Notes under the pieces: model-generated
Seen by the model: only the letters and a program-made list of their open reading frames with translations
Told to the model about the DNA's origin: nothing
Databases searched by the model: none
Shown: positions 1-7,618 of the stretch, in pieces
How positions within the stretch are numbered: position 1 is the first letter of the stretch
Layout: each line of letters starts with the position of its first letter
Origin: Halapricum desulfuricans
GTDB lineage: Archaea; Halobacteriota; Halobacteria; Halobacteriales; Haloarculaceae
NCBI RefSeq assembly: GCF_017094465.1
Contig: NZ_CP064791.1
Coordinates: forward strand, 806,001 to 870,000
Direction: 5' to 3'
DNA: 64,000 bases
Position numbers and translations under genes: made by a program

Positions 1-571
1 GGGTTCCATCCTCCCGAGGTGCGAGCGGACCGACGCCTCGCAGGTCGAGGATGGCCTTCGCGACCGCCCGGGCCGCGTCGGGATCGTCCCACTGGGGTTC
101 GTCGCTGCCGACTTCGACGAACATCGACGGGACGCCCACCTCGGTCGGACCGTGGTGAGTACACTCCATGCCGACCTCGTAGCCCTCGGGCGCGTGGTGG
201 CTCAGCGCTTCAACGACGCGACTGTGCGCGTTCGGGCAGGCTGCCGCGAACGCGCCCGCCTCGCCGCCGTACTCGGCGGGTCCGAAGTTCCCCGTGTGGT
301 GGGCGGTCAGCAACTGTCCGGTCTCCCCGGAGTGGCGGGAGGCGAAGACCAGCAGGTCGATGTCGCCGAAGGCCTCGGCGACGCGATCCAGTTCGAGATG
401 GAAGGGGTCGAACTCGCGGAGCTCGACGCCGTCGAGTCGGTACACTGTTCCGCCGCCCTCGCCGTCGGGGCGGGACTCGTCGGTCTCTCGCTCCCAGTCG
501 GCGACCGCCCGCAGGTGCTCGCCGATGTGGACCGAGGCGCTGTCGGCCCGCGAGACGACGATCCCCAGCAT
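1..571 (-). CDS. dtdA: D-aminoacyl-tRNA deacylase (DtdA), C-terminus cut by window edge
   Basis: About 190 N-terminal residues are present, starting MLGIVVSRADSAS; the rest lies beyond position 1. The stretch LVFASRHSGETGQLLTAHH followed by GNFGPAEYGG, and later ALSHHAPEGYEVGMECTHHG, matches the archaeal/plant DtdA (GEK1) family. That family removes D-amino acids mischarged onto tRNA and uses zinc bound by conserved histidines. The ATG shares its A with the TGA stop of the upstream exchanger gene (TGATG at 569-573), so the two are probably translationally coupled. A functional link between the neighbours is not obvious. Family assignment is confident; the intactness of the missing part cannot be judged. 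Confidence 0.9.
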   Translation of the reverse strand, partial: MLGIVVSRADSASVHIGEHLRAVADWERETDESRPDGEGGGTVYRLDGVELREFDPFHLELDRVAEAFGDIDLLVFASRHSGETGQLLTAHHTGNFGPAEYGGEAGAFAAACPNAHSRVVEALSHHAPEGYEVGMECTHHGPTEVGVPSMFVEVGSDEPQWDDPDAARAVAKAILDLRGVGPLAPREDGT

Positions 572-1980
572 CAGTCCCCTCCCTCGATGGCGACCGGTTC
601 CTTCCCGACGGCGGTCCGGGCGGCGTTACCGGCTCGGGCGTACACCTCTCCCAGGGCGTGCCGGCGGCGGTAAAACAGCGCGACTCCAAGCAGCAGGTAG
701 ACTGCGGTGTAGACGTGCAACATCGTGAGACTCGCCGCCTCGGGATGGGGAAGCGAGAGTACGCGCAGGATGAGGAACTCGATGGCGACCTGCGAGATGA
801 ACAGCGCGAACAGTGCGACGGCCTCGCGCATCGACATCTCGAAGTTGATCAGGATCGACAGCGCGAAGAACGACTGGGCGGCGGTGATCCAGATCTCCGC
901 GGTCTGTTTGGTGTCGAAGGGAAGCGTTCCGAGCGATCCCAGCCCCAGCGAGTAGATGACTGCGATCGTCCCGATCAGCAGCGTCCACTGGTTGAGTTTC
1001 GAGGAGATCAGGGCGTTGAACCCGGCGGTCGAACGGGCCTTGTTGACGAGCACGGCGACGACGATCAGTTCCGGTGCCTCGCTGGCCAGCGGCGCGATCC
1101 ACTGGATCATGAAGAACTCGGGAACGCCAATAGAGACGCCGATCGCTTCCAGTCCGTGGGCGAACGGCTCGACGGCGATGAAGATCATCAGCCCCGAATA
1201 GACAAACAGCGAGAGGACGATCGGGATCCGCATCGCCCGGCGCTTGGCCTGGAAGTAAGCGGGGACGCCGACCTGTTCTTCGCCGTCCTCGACGTCACCG
1301 CGGACGACGATCCCGATATAGAGGACGTAGAGACTGACCAGCAAGAGCGTATCGAACATGCCGATGCCGCCCGCGAGCGGGACGGCGAAGGCGATGACCG
1401 TCGCGGCCAGCAGAAAGGCGATCTCCGTCGAAAGCCCGCGGTCGATGTGGATGACGTCCGTGAGGAACCCGTCGCGTTTCTCGACGGCGGGATCGCGTGT
1501 CTTGTAGGCCTGCCAGACCGTGTAGAAGGCGATCCCGGCCCAGCCGATGCCGATGAGGATCCGGTTGGCGCCGGTCATGTTCGCGACCGCGAGGTTGGCG
1601 TCGTGACAGGCCTCCCCGAGTTGGGTTCCCATCGACGGCGCCGGGTTACACGCGGCTGTCGTCGCGCCGCCGGCCCCGGCGTTCCAGGCGTACAGCGCGT
1701 CGACGGCGTACTCGGGTGCGACAGCCAGGATCGCGAGCACGGCGATGGCAAAGGCCCGCGGGACGTCCTTTTCGGCCGTCTCGGCCGCCCACGCGAGCAG
1801 GAACGACGCCCCGAGGACGGCCAGTCCCGTAGTAAGGACTTCCAGTCCGGTTTCGAGGTGAATCGGGCTCCCGCCGAAAAGGACCGGTGCAAGGAAGTTG
1901 TACGCGACCGTTCCCGTCCACGGGAGTGTCAGCAAGACGGCCAGACCGACCTGTACGAGGGGATGACGAAGACGGCTCAC
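571..1980 (-). CDS. Sodium/calcium exchanger family (CaCA) membrane protein
   Basis: 469 residues with about ten or eleven hydrophobic segments. Two related repeats carry the acidic ion-binding motifs of the cation/calcium exchangers: LAVAPEYAVDALYAW in the first half and PLASEAPELIVVAVLVNKA in the second. The family exchanges Na+ (or H+) for Ca2+ across the cytoplasmic membrane. The substrate here is inferred from family only. The start is a GTG at 1980; no ATG lies near in frame, and the next residues SRLRHPLVQVGLAVLL run straight into the first membrane segment. It is the first gene of a two-gene unit with dtdA (one-base overlap) and diverges from the ferritin/DtxR unit. Confidence 0.85.
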   Translation of the reverse strand: MSRLRHPLVQVGLAVLLTLPWTGTVAYNFLAPVLFGGSPIHLETGLEVLTTGLAVLGASFLLAWAAETAEKDVPRAFAIAVLAILAVAPEYAVDALYAWNAGAGGATTAACNPAPSMGTQLGEACHDANLAVANMTGANRILIGIGWAGIAFYTVWQAYKTRDPAVEKRDGFLTDVIHIDRGLSTEIAFLLAATVIAFAVPLAGGIGMFDTLLLVSLYVLYIGIVVRGDVEDGEEQVGVPAYFQAKRRAMRIPIVLSLFVYSGLMIFIAVEPFAHGLEAIGVSIGVPEFFMIQWIAPLASEAPELIVVAVLVNKARSTAGFNALISSKLNQWTLLIGTIAVIYSLGLGSLGTLPFDTKQTAEIWITAAQSFFALSILINFEMSMREAVALFALFISQVAIEFLILRVLSLPHPEAASLTMLHVYTAVYLLLGVALFYRRRHALGEVYARAGNAARTAVGKEPVAIEGGD

Positions 1981-2123
1981 GACCGTGAGTGACAGGGCCG
2001 TTCACGGAAAGTCTTGCGAAACGGCCGGTGGACCGATACGCAGATCTGGCGACTGCGATCTCGAAGTCGATCCGGGGCAGTCTCGCGGTTCGCTCCTTGA
2101 GGAAGGGGGCTTAGCGCCTGAAA

Positions 2124-2132
2124 ACAGTTAAG
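2124..2132 (+). promoter_or_regulatory. Likely TATA box for the ferritin-like/DtxR unit
   Basis: ACAGTTAAG is centred about 29 bases upstream of the ATG at 2157, the usual distance for a leaderless haloarchaeal transcript beginning at that ATG. It is too far (about 67 bases) from the ferritin GTG at 2195, so it supports transcription starting at the short leader ORF. Confidence 0.5.
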
Positions 2133-2156
2133 GCCGCGCCACTCTGACCCACGGCT

Positions 2157-2198
2157 ATGCAGACACGCTTCGATCCAGCGGGGGGAACGGACCCGTGA
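2157..2198 (+). CDS. 13-residue leader ORF overlapping the ferritin-like gene
   Basis: ATG at 2157 opens a 13-codon frame (MQTRFDPAGGTDP) ending in TGA at 2196-2198. The stop overlaps the GTG start of the ferritin-like gene as GTGA. A TATA-like box lies 29 bases upstream of this ATG, so the mRNA probably begins here without a leader. Translation of the ferritin gene would then be coupled to reading this peptide. There is no run of repeated codons that would indicate classical attenuation. The peptide itself is not recognised. It could instead be an N-terminal relic or a chance frame; the overlap plus promoter spacing make it worth recording. Confidence 0.45.
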   Translation: MQTRFDPAGGTDP

Positions 2199-2668
2199 GC
2201 GTCGGCATGTCTCTGGCGTCGGACCACCAGCTCGCGCGCCTGCTGCAGATCGGGATCGTCCTCGAAGAAGTCGTCGAAGCGCGCGCATCGAAACACGCTG
2301 AAGCCATCGCCGACGAGACGTCCGTCGCGACGTATATGGCCGAGGCGGCCGAGGAGTCGGCGACCCATCGCGATCAGCTCGAAGGGCTCATCGCGGATCT
2401 GGACGCGGAGACGGTCCCGTTCGAGGAGATCGAGACGCTGGTCGAGGCGACCTACGAGGCCGACAGCGATTTCGACGACGTGCTCTACGATCAGTTGTGC
2501 AACGAGGAGACGACATACAAGTTCTACGACGACTTGATCGAGGCGATCGAGGCGAGTTCGACCGAGTTCAGTGTCGGCCGTGAGCGATTGCTCTCGACGC
2601 TGGAGTCGATCCGCGAGCAGGAGGCAAAGGGCGTCGAAGAAGTCACGGAACTCATGGGGGAACAATGA
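2195..2668 (+). CDS. Ferritin-like domain protein
   Basis: 157 residues, almost all predicted helical and very acidic. E/H pairs typical of ferritin-like diiron bundles appear in LEEVVEARASKH, in AAEESATHRDQLE, and in later helices with glutamates (CNEETTYKFYDDLIEAIE). The likely role is iron binding or oxidation in the cytoplasm, or sensing together with the next gene; the exact activity is unknown. The start is GTG at 2195 (MSVGMSLASDHQ), which overlaps the leader stop; an ATG four codons later is an alternative. It overlaps the DtxR-type regulator by ATGA at 2665-2668, so the two form an operon, suggesting iron or manganese homeostasis. Confidence 0.8.
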   Translation: MSVGMSLASDHQLARLLQIGIVLEEVVEARASKHAEAIADETSVATYMAEAAEESATHRDQLEGLIADLDAETVPFEEIETLVEATYEADSDFDDVLYDQLCNEETTYKFYDDLIEAIEASSTEFSVGRERLLSTLESIREQEAKGVEEVTELMGEQ

Positions 2669-3096
2669 ACACGGCGGATCAGTATCTCAAGGCGATCTAC
2701 CTGATCCAGCAGGTCGAGGACGGGCCGGCATCGACCGGCTCGATCGCCGATCGGCTGGACGTCAGTCCCGCAAGCGCCAACGAGATGGTCGGGAAGCTCG
2801 AAAATCAGGAACTGGTCGAACACGAGAAATACAAAGGCGTCGATCTGACCGACGAGGGGATCCGGCAGGCACGGGACGCGCTGGAGACGTACTGTATCAT
2901 CGAGCGATTCCTCTTGCAGGTGCTGGAAGTCGAGGACTTCCGGGCCGAGGCCCGCACCCTCGAAAGCGTGATCGACGAGACCGTCGCCGAGCGACTCGAT
3001 ACGATCGTCGACCGAAACGGCGACTGCCCGGACTGTTTCGATCCCGAAAACGACGTCTGTGAGTGTCTCGAACCCGAGATCGAAGCGTCCGATTGA
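2665..3096 (+). CDS. DtxR/SirR-family metal-dependent transcriptional regulator
   Basis: 143 residues. The N-terminal 60 residues form a winged helix-turn-helix (YLKAIYLIQQVEDGPA, then SIADRLDVSPASANEMVGKL), the DtxR/IdeR DNA-binding domain. The middle LTDEGIRQARDALETYCIIE and ESVIDETVAERLD match the dimerisation and metal-binding part, although the C-terminal SH3-like domain is absent. Such proteins repress iron or manganese uptake and storage genes when metal-loaded. The last 25 residues carry an unusual four-cysteine patch, CPDC and CEC, that could bind a metal. The gene is translationally coupled to the ferritin-like gene, so it may regulate its own operon. Confidence 0.88.
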   Translation: MNTADQYLKAIYLIQQVEDGPASTGSIADRLDVSPASANEMVGKLENQELVEHEKYKGVDLTDEGIRQARDALETYCIIERFLLQVLEVEDFRAEARTLESVIDETVAERLDTIVDRNGDCPDCFDPENDVCECLEPEIEASD

Positions 3097-3165
3097 GGGT
3101 GATCGGTTCCAGACCAGAAAAGAAAGTATAACTCCCCGAAGGACATACGACCGGATGGACGTTGT

Positions 3166-3238
3166 AGTCCCGTGGTGTAGCGGCCAATCATAGAGGCCTT
3201 TGGAGCCTCTGACGGCGGTTCGAATCCGCCCGGGACTA
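3166..3238 (+). tRNA. tRNA-Gln (anticodon TTG)
   Basis: A full cloverleaf can be drawn. The acceptor AGTCCCG pairs with CGGGACT and the discriminator is A. The anticodon stem GAGGC/GCCTC closes the loop CTTTGGA with anticodon TTG, and the T-loop is GGTTCGAATCC. No CCA is encoded, as is usual in haloarchaea, and no intron is visible. A decayed copy of its 3' end lies about 106 bases downstream. Confidence 0.95.
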
Positions 3239-3316
3239 CTTTTGCGAGCGATAGCGAGCAGTGATCGTCCCAACAGGATTCGAAGCAGAGTGCGGAGCAA
3301 GCGTCCGCGAGTGGGG

Positions 3317-3346
3317 TGACCGCGGTTCGAATCTGCCCAGGACTCC
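3317..3346 (+). repeat. Decayed copy of the tRNA-Gln 3' end
   Basis: The 30 bases here match positions 3211-3240 of tRNA-Gln and its flank at 26 of 30 sites, covering the T-arm and the 3' acceptor strand. There is no matching 5' half. This is what remains when an integrating element inserts into a tRNA 3' end and later decays, or after a partial tRNA duplication. Between the two copies is a 78-base spacer without coding sign, including the word TGCGAGCGATAGCGAGCAGT at 3243-3262. Confidence 0.7.
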
Positions 3347-3391
3347 TCTCGCGAACCGCACGACCAGCCACGGCGACCGTGATCCCTGTTC

Positions 3392-3931
3392 TTAAATTCC
3401 AATAGCGCCGCGCAGGACGCGACGCGTGGCATCCCAGCCCGGCTTCTGGTCCGCGAGCCAGAGCACGATGGCGCCACCGACGAGCAGCAACTCGAACCCG
3501 CTGGTGAGCGTCAACTCGAAGCCGATGAGATGGGCGACGATTCCGGCGGATTCGTCGGCGTATGCGATCGGCGGGACGATCGGCCAGCCGAGAAACCCGA
3601 CGTAGTACCAGTCGCCAGCGAGTGCGGGGTACAGTGCGTCAGTGCCGAGATGGGTGAGGTAGCCGACAGCCAGTGCGAACGCGGCCTGGCGCCGGTGCTG
3701 ATCGACGACCAACGCGATCCCGACGAGCACTGGTACGGCGACGACCAGCGAATGGCCCAGCGATCGCCCGTTGGGGAGTAGCGTGACTGTCCACGCCAGC
3801 GGCTTGTCGATCAGATCCGGAAGCTGTGTGCCGATTGCCAGCGCGAATATCGGTCCGGCATCCAGGGGCCGATCACGAGCGATAGCCCGATAGAGCAGAT
3901 AGCCGACGGCGAGGTGTCCCCACGGCCACAT
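3392..3931 (-). CDS. DUF457 / YdjM-type membrane protein (metal-dependent hydrolase family)
   Basis: 179 residues starting MWPWGHLAVGYLLYRAI. Histidines and aspartates typical of the DUF457 membrane-bound putative metal hydrolases are present: WGHLAVGYL, LPDLIDKPLAW, GRSLGHSLVV and LTHLGTDALYP. About four membrane segments are seen. The biochemical function of the family is not established. The frame stays open 60 codons further upstream, but that extension is basic and unlike haloarchaeal protein, so the ATG at 3931 is preferred. The gene lies between two facing tRNA genes, each with a relic of its 3' end on this side, so it may have arrived with an integrated segment. Confidence 0.8.
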   Translation of the reverse strand: MWPWGHLAVGYLLYRAIARDRPLDAGPIFALAIGTQLPDLIDKPLAWTVTLLPNGRSLGHSLVVAVPVLVGIALVVDQHRRQAAFALAVGYLTHLGTDALYPALAGDWYYVGFLGWPIVPPIAYADESAGIVAHLIGFELTLTSGFELLLVGGAIVLWLADQKPGWDATRRVLRGAIGI

Positions 3932-4016
3932 GGATCGTATTCGGAGCCGTCCACTCTTGACCTCTGCGCTTGACTCCGGGTCAGCGCCACTGACCCATTG
4001 TCGCCTGATACGATAG

Positions 4017-4038
4017 CGGGCGTGGCGGAACTCGAAAT
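4017..4038 (-). repeat. Decayed copy of the tRNA-Arg 3' end
   Basis: On the plus strand CGGGCGTGGCGG (4017-4028) is identical to 4179-4190 within the tRNA-Arg gene, and the next bases (AACTCGAAATC against GATTCGAACCC) still show the T-loop TCGAA. The match covers the 3' acceptor strand and T-arm only. The spacing from the true tRNA end is about 160 bases. Like the tRNA-Gln relic, it points into the segment holding the DUF457 gene. Confidence 0.5.
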
Positions 4039-4178
4039 CAAGCATACGGCGGCCGCAGGCCGCCGTTTCACTCCGCGCGAACAGTGTGAGCGCGGAGGGG
4101 TTTTTCCCCATGTTTTTGCGACCGAGCGGTTCCCGCAGGGCCGAAGGCCCGAGGAAACCCGAGGGAGTAAAAAGTGGA

Positions 4179-4251
4179 CGGGCGTGGCGGGATTCGAACC
4201 CGCGATCGAGAGGTTAGGAACCTCTCGCCCTGTCCGCTAGGCCACACGCCC
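4179..4251 (-). tRNA. tRNA-Arg (anticodon CCT)
   Basis: Read on the minus strand, acceptor GGGCGTG pairs with CACGCCC. The anticodon arm CGAGAGG/CCTCTCG closes the loop TTCCTAA with anticodon CCT, decoding AGG, and the T-loop is GGTTCGAATCC. The discriminator is G and no CCA is encoded. An A/T-rich stretch at 4272-4281 (TGTAAAAAAA on plus) lies about 25 bases upstream of the 5' end and is a plausible TATA box. Downstream (4090-4178) there is a T-run after GGAGGGG that may serve as terminator. Confidence 0.95.
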
Positions 4252-4301
4252 TATAGCAGGGTCGGCTGTGCTGTAAAAAAATGCTTGCGCTCTCCCCCGA
4301 G

Positions 4302-4309
4302 CCTTTATC
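4302..4309 (+). promoter_or_regulatory. Likely TATA box of the HtrA gene
   Basis: CCTTTATC is centred 28 bases upstream of the ATG at 4334, consistent with a leaderless transcript and supporting that start. It sits back-to-back with the tRNA-Arg promoter. Confidence 0.5.
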
Positions 4310-4333
4310 CACATCACGTCCTGAACACGGAAC

Positions 4334-5428
4334 ATGCCCGACGAGGTCACACGACGGGGGTTCCTGGGTGCGGTCGCGACAGGCTCGGCGTTCGCGTTTG
4401 CGGGGTGCGCAACGGCACCGGCGAACGATAGCGGACAAACGACGGACGACACGTCCGTGCCGCCAGGGGACGTCGAGACGTTACAGCCGCTGGCAACGCC
4501 TGATGATCTGGGCGATCCATCCCGTTTTACCGACGTATATCGGAGGGTTCGGGACTCCGTCGCGGAGGTCCGCGTTCGGACACCGACGGGCGTCGGCCGC
4601 GGCACCGGCTGGGTCTACGACGCCGATGGCCACGTCGTGACCAACGAACACGTCGTCAGAGACGCGACGGCAGTGTTCATCCGGCTCCGAACCGGCGAGT
4701 GGCGATCGGCCAGCGTCCACGCGACGGACGTCTATAGCGATCTCGCCGTACTGGTTCCCGAAGGCCTGCCCGACTCGGCCGCTGCCCTCCCGCTGCGAGA
4801 ACAGGACCCGCCGATCGGCGAGGAGGTGCTGGCAATCGGCAACCCCTTCGGATTCTCCGGGTCCGTCTCTTCGGGCATCGTCAGCGGCCTCAACCGATCG
4901 CTTCCCGCCGCGGGCGGCAGCCGGTTTTCGATCCCGGACGCGATACAGACCGACGCGCCGGTCAACCCCGGAAACAGCGGCGGCCCGCTGGTCGACCTGC
5001 GGGGAAACGTCGTCGGCGTCATCAACTCCGGCGGTGGCGACAACATCGGCTTCGCTATCTCCGGTGCGCTCGTATCCCGTGTCGTCCCCGAGTTGATCGA
5101 ACACCGCGACTACGACCACTCGTATATGGGGATCACACTCAGACCAGTCACACCGGACATCGCCAGCAATCTCGGCCTCCGGGAGGCGAGTGGCATCTAC
5201 GTCGGCGAAGCGACCAGCGGCGGCCCCGCAGACGGCGTCCTGCAGGGAGGGGATATCATCAAGCGGATGGGCGGCCAGCCGATCCCGACACAGCAGGCGC
5301 TGTCGACGTTCCTGGCCCTGCAGACGAGCCCCGGCGATGCGATCGAGATTGCGGTCATCCGTGACGGAGACCGGAAAACAGTTACGCTGACACTGGGTGA
5401 ACGGCCGGAGCCGGAGTTACCAGCCTAA
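4334..5428 (+). CDS. HtrA/DegP-type S1C serine protease, Tat-exported lipoprotein
   Basis: 364 residues. The N-terminus has a twin-arginine signal (TRRGFLGAVATGSAFAF) and a lipobox-like AGC, so the mature protein should be lipid-anchored outside the cytoplasmic membrane. The trypsin-like domain carries the triad His106 (VTNEHVV), Asp136 (VYSDLAVL) and Ser215 (NPGNSGGPL). A PDZ domain follows (about 255-360: YMGITLRPVTPD, GGDIIKRMGGQPI). The family degrades or refolds damaged exported proteins. It is convergent with the GINS gene, and the two stops overlap by four bases (CTAA at 5425-5428). Family assignment is secure; the substrate is unknown. Confidence 0.93.
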   Translation: MPDEVTRRGFLGAVATGSAFAFAGCATAPANDSGQTTDDTSVPPGDVETLQPLATPDDLGDPSRFTDVYRRVRDSVAEVRVRTPTGVGRGTGWVYDADGHVVTNEHVVRDATAVFIRLRTGEWRSASVHATDVYSDLAVLVPEGLPDSAAALPLREQDPPIGEEVLAIGNPFGFSGSVSSGIVSGLNRSLPAAGGSRFSIPDAIQTDAPVNPGNSGGPLVDLRGNVVGVINSGGGDNIGFAISGALVSRVVPELIEHRDYDHSYMGITLRPVTPDIASNLGLREASGIYVGEATSGGPADGVLQGGDIIKRMGGQPIPTQQALSTFLALQTSPGDAIEIAVIRDGDRKTVTLTLGERPEPELPA

Positions 5429-6390
5429 TCTAGCTGCTGTGCCGCGTCCTGGTTGAGCAGCGGCTTCGCGTTGGCTTCCGGCAGCGTGACCACGTCGTCC
5501 GCCGAGAGGTCGTACTCGCGCTGATCGACGCCCAGGATCTCGCCGACCTCCTCTGTGATTCGGACCGTTCGACGGTCGACCCCGTCCGCTCGATCCGAAC
5601 TACTGGACGCATCCGTCGGAGGTGGCGACCCTGACCCCGCCTCTGGATCGGCAGGGGCGCCTGCCGTCGCCGGGTCAGCCGCCTGCGTACTGCCGCCATC
5701 GTTCATCACGTCCGCCGCTGGCACCGCTTGCTCACTGTCCGTCGAGTCGTCGTCCGCGTTGATCCCGCCGGGCGGCGCATCCGGCGGCTCTGCCTCGGGA
5801 CGGCTCGATGGGTCGGCGGTCGATTGATCCCTCGGTCCGGGCCCGTCAGGGGTGTTTGCAGTACGTTCGTCGGGCGCTGGTCCCTCGCTGGTTGACGGAT
5901 CCGGTCCAGTGTGTTCGGCCGCGCCCGCCGCGGGACTCGATTCGGCGCTCGCCCCTTCGACTGACGCTGTCTGGGGAGTCTCGGGCGAACTGTCGGCCGG
6001 GAGCTCCCCGGCGATCTTATCGAGGACGTGCTCACGGTTTGCTTCGATGTCGGCCACGAGTTGGTCGAACATCCCCTGCTCTTCGGTCGTCAACCCGCTG
6101 TCGTCGACTGCCGAGCCGTGGGCGGCCAGCGACGCGTTCTTGACGATCTTGGCCACCCGGCGCTTGTGAATCGCCTCGACGGTCTGTTCCGCGGTCTCGA
6201 TCTCGTCGGACAGACGGCCGACCTCGGGATCGTTCCAGGGGTCGTCCGCGAGTTCGGCCGCCTGATCGCGCGCGTCACGCAATTCCTGAAGGTACTCGCT
6301 CGCCTCAGTATAGAAGGAGTCGCGCAGCTGCTGGAGGCTGTCAGTCTGGCGCTCGCGACTCTTGACCGTCTGTAGTTCGTCGAGATCCAT
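5425..6390 (-). CDS. Archaeal GINS replication factor subunit
   Basis: 321 residues. The N-terminal 140 residues form the helical GINS A domain (MDLDELQTVKSRERQT, IHKRRVAKIVKNASL). The last 50 residues (RTVRITEEVGEILGVDQR to DAAQQLD) match the small B domain. Between them is a roughly 120-residue disordered linker rich in P, S, D, E and A, common in haloarchaeal GINS. GINS binds the MCM helicase and GAN nuclease in the archaeal replicative complex. It lies one base after priS on the same strand, so both are one transcription unit; this pairing is conserved in archaea and supports the call. Confidence 0.88.
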   Translation of the reverse strand: MDLDELQTVKSRERQTDSLQQLRDSFYTEASEYLQELRDARDQAAELADDPWNDPEVGRLSDEIETAEQTVEAIHKRRVAKIVKNASLAAHGSAVDDSGLTTEEQGMFDQLVADIEANREHVLDKIAGELPADSSPETPQTASVEGASAESSPAAGAAEHTGPDPSTSEGPAPDERTANTPDGPGPRDQSTADPSSRPEAEPPDAPPGGINADDDSTDSEQAVPAADVMNDGGSTQAADPATAGAPADPEAGSGSPPPTDASSSSDRADGVDRRTVRITEEVGEILGVDQREYDLSADDVVTLPEANAKPLLNQDAAQQLD

Positions 6391-6391
6391 A

Positions 6392-7570
6392 CTATTCCTG
6401 TCCCTTCTCCGCGCGTCCCCGGGTCATGAGGAACACGCCGAGGTACTCCGGGACGGAACGAACTCCCTCCGAGACCGTAAAGCTATCGCCGTAGAGTTCG
6501 ACCTGTACGTCCTCGGTGAGTTCGACGGTGATATCGTGGCCGACGAACGTCTCCGGGACGGCATCGACGAGCGGATCGAACGCCGCCAGCTCGTCCCGAT
6601 CGAGCCGCTGGACTGCTAGCCCGCTCCCGCCGTGGAGGCTGCCCGGCAGCCGGATCAGACGGTTCGTATCCGTCGTGACCGGCTCGTCGATGGGTGCGTT
6701 GTCCTGCTCGACGACGTCCTCGACGAGCGCGTTCGCGACCGAGACAAAGGCCGGATGGATGTCGATGTTCCCCGCCCGAAGCTGATCGGTGTTCTCCCGC
6801 ATGGCCCGAAGTGCGGCCTCGGCTTTGCCGTCGCCGATCCCATCGTATGCGGTGAGTCGGTCGGTCGCCGACGATTCGTCGAGCGCCAGCAGCTCGTCGA
6901 CGGTGTCCATGATGTACTGGTGGGCGCGACCGCTCCAGCCCCCTTCTGTCGCGAGCGTCCGCTTGTGTGCGGGACTGCTCCGGCCGGCCGTTCCGCCGAC
7001 GGCCTCCTCGTCGACCAGTGCGTCGAACTCCAGGCCGATCCCGCGCACGTAATCGACGATCTCCCGCCGCGACTCGCGATCGAGGGTCTGGATCCCCCGA
7101 TCGCGGACGTGGACGTGATACCCCCGACCGCCGGAGAAGACGACGGTCAACTGCTCGAACCCGAAGTCGTCTTCGAGAAAGTCGAGCAGGCGGAGTAACG
7201 CGTCCTTGCACGCCGCAAGCATCTCTGCGTAAGTATCCTCACCGGGCGTGACCGACGGCAGGTGATCAGCGTCGAGATCGAAGACCAGATCCGACGAGCG
7301 CCACCCTTTCTGGCTCATCGACGAGGCGCTCGGGTCGTCGTATCGCCCGGCGGAGAAGTAGACGTGCCGGGGGCGCTCGCGGGCGAGAAAGTCCTCGATA
7401 GCGCCGAGATCGAGCAGCGATCGGTGGCGCACCATCGTCGTGCCAGGCCCGTCGGTCCAGGGGATGTAGCCCCATTCGCGCTCGCTAGCGCCGGGCGGCG
7501 GCGTCAGCTCGGCCCGTCGGTAGTGATCGCCGAACCGACCCCGGAGGTACGCGCGCGTCCGTTCTTCCAT
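6392..7570 (-). CDS. priS: DNA primase small (catalytic) subunit PriS
   Basis: 392 residues, the usual haloarchaeal length. The catalytic metal-binding motif is seen in SSDLVFDLDADHLP, followed by VVFSGGRGYHVHVRD, where the SGGRGYH signature and basic residues bind nucleotide. The later NRLIRLPGSLHGGSGL is the conserved C-terminal core motif. It synthesises RNA/DNA primers together with PriL, which is not in this window. The start ATG at 7570 (MEERTRAYLRGRFGDHYR) fits the family N-terminus. It is the first gene of the priS-GINS unit. Confidence 0.95.
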   Translation of the reverse strand: MEERTRAYLRGRFGDHYRRAELTPPPGASEREWGYIPWTDGPGTTMVRHRSLLDLGAIEDFLARERPRHVYFSAGRYDDPSASSMSQKGWRSSDLVFDLDADHLPSVTPGEDTYAEMLAACKDALLRLLDFLEDDFGFEQLTVVFSGGRGYHVHVRDRGIQTLDRESRREIVDYVRGIGLEFDALVDEEAVGGTAGRSSPAHKRTLATEGGWSGRAHQYIMDTVDELLALDESSATDRLTAYDGIGDGKAEAALRAMRENTDQLRAGNIDIHPAFVSVANALVEDVVEQDNAPIDEPVTTDTNRLIRLPGSLHGGSGLAVQRLDRDELAAFDPLVDAVPETFVGHDITVELTEDVQVELYGDSFTVSEGVRSVPEYLGVFLMTRGRAEKGQE

Positions 7571-7618
7571 CGACTCACTGTTTGCGAACTCGGGGCTAAA
7601 GCGTTTTCGTCACCGCGA

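Noticed and set aside
19-1992. 657-codon open frame on the plus strand at the window start
   Set aside because: Very Arg/Pro-rich product overlapping dtdA and the exchanger, both of which show family motifs on the minus strand.
3392-4111. Longer 239-residue form of the DUF457 protein
   Set aside because: The first 60 residues are basic and lie over the tRNA-Arg relic; the ATG at 3931 precedes the conserved fold.
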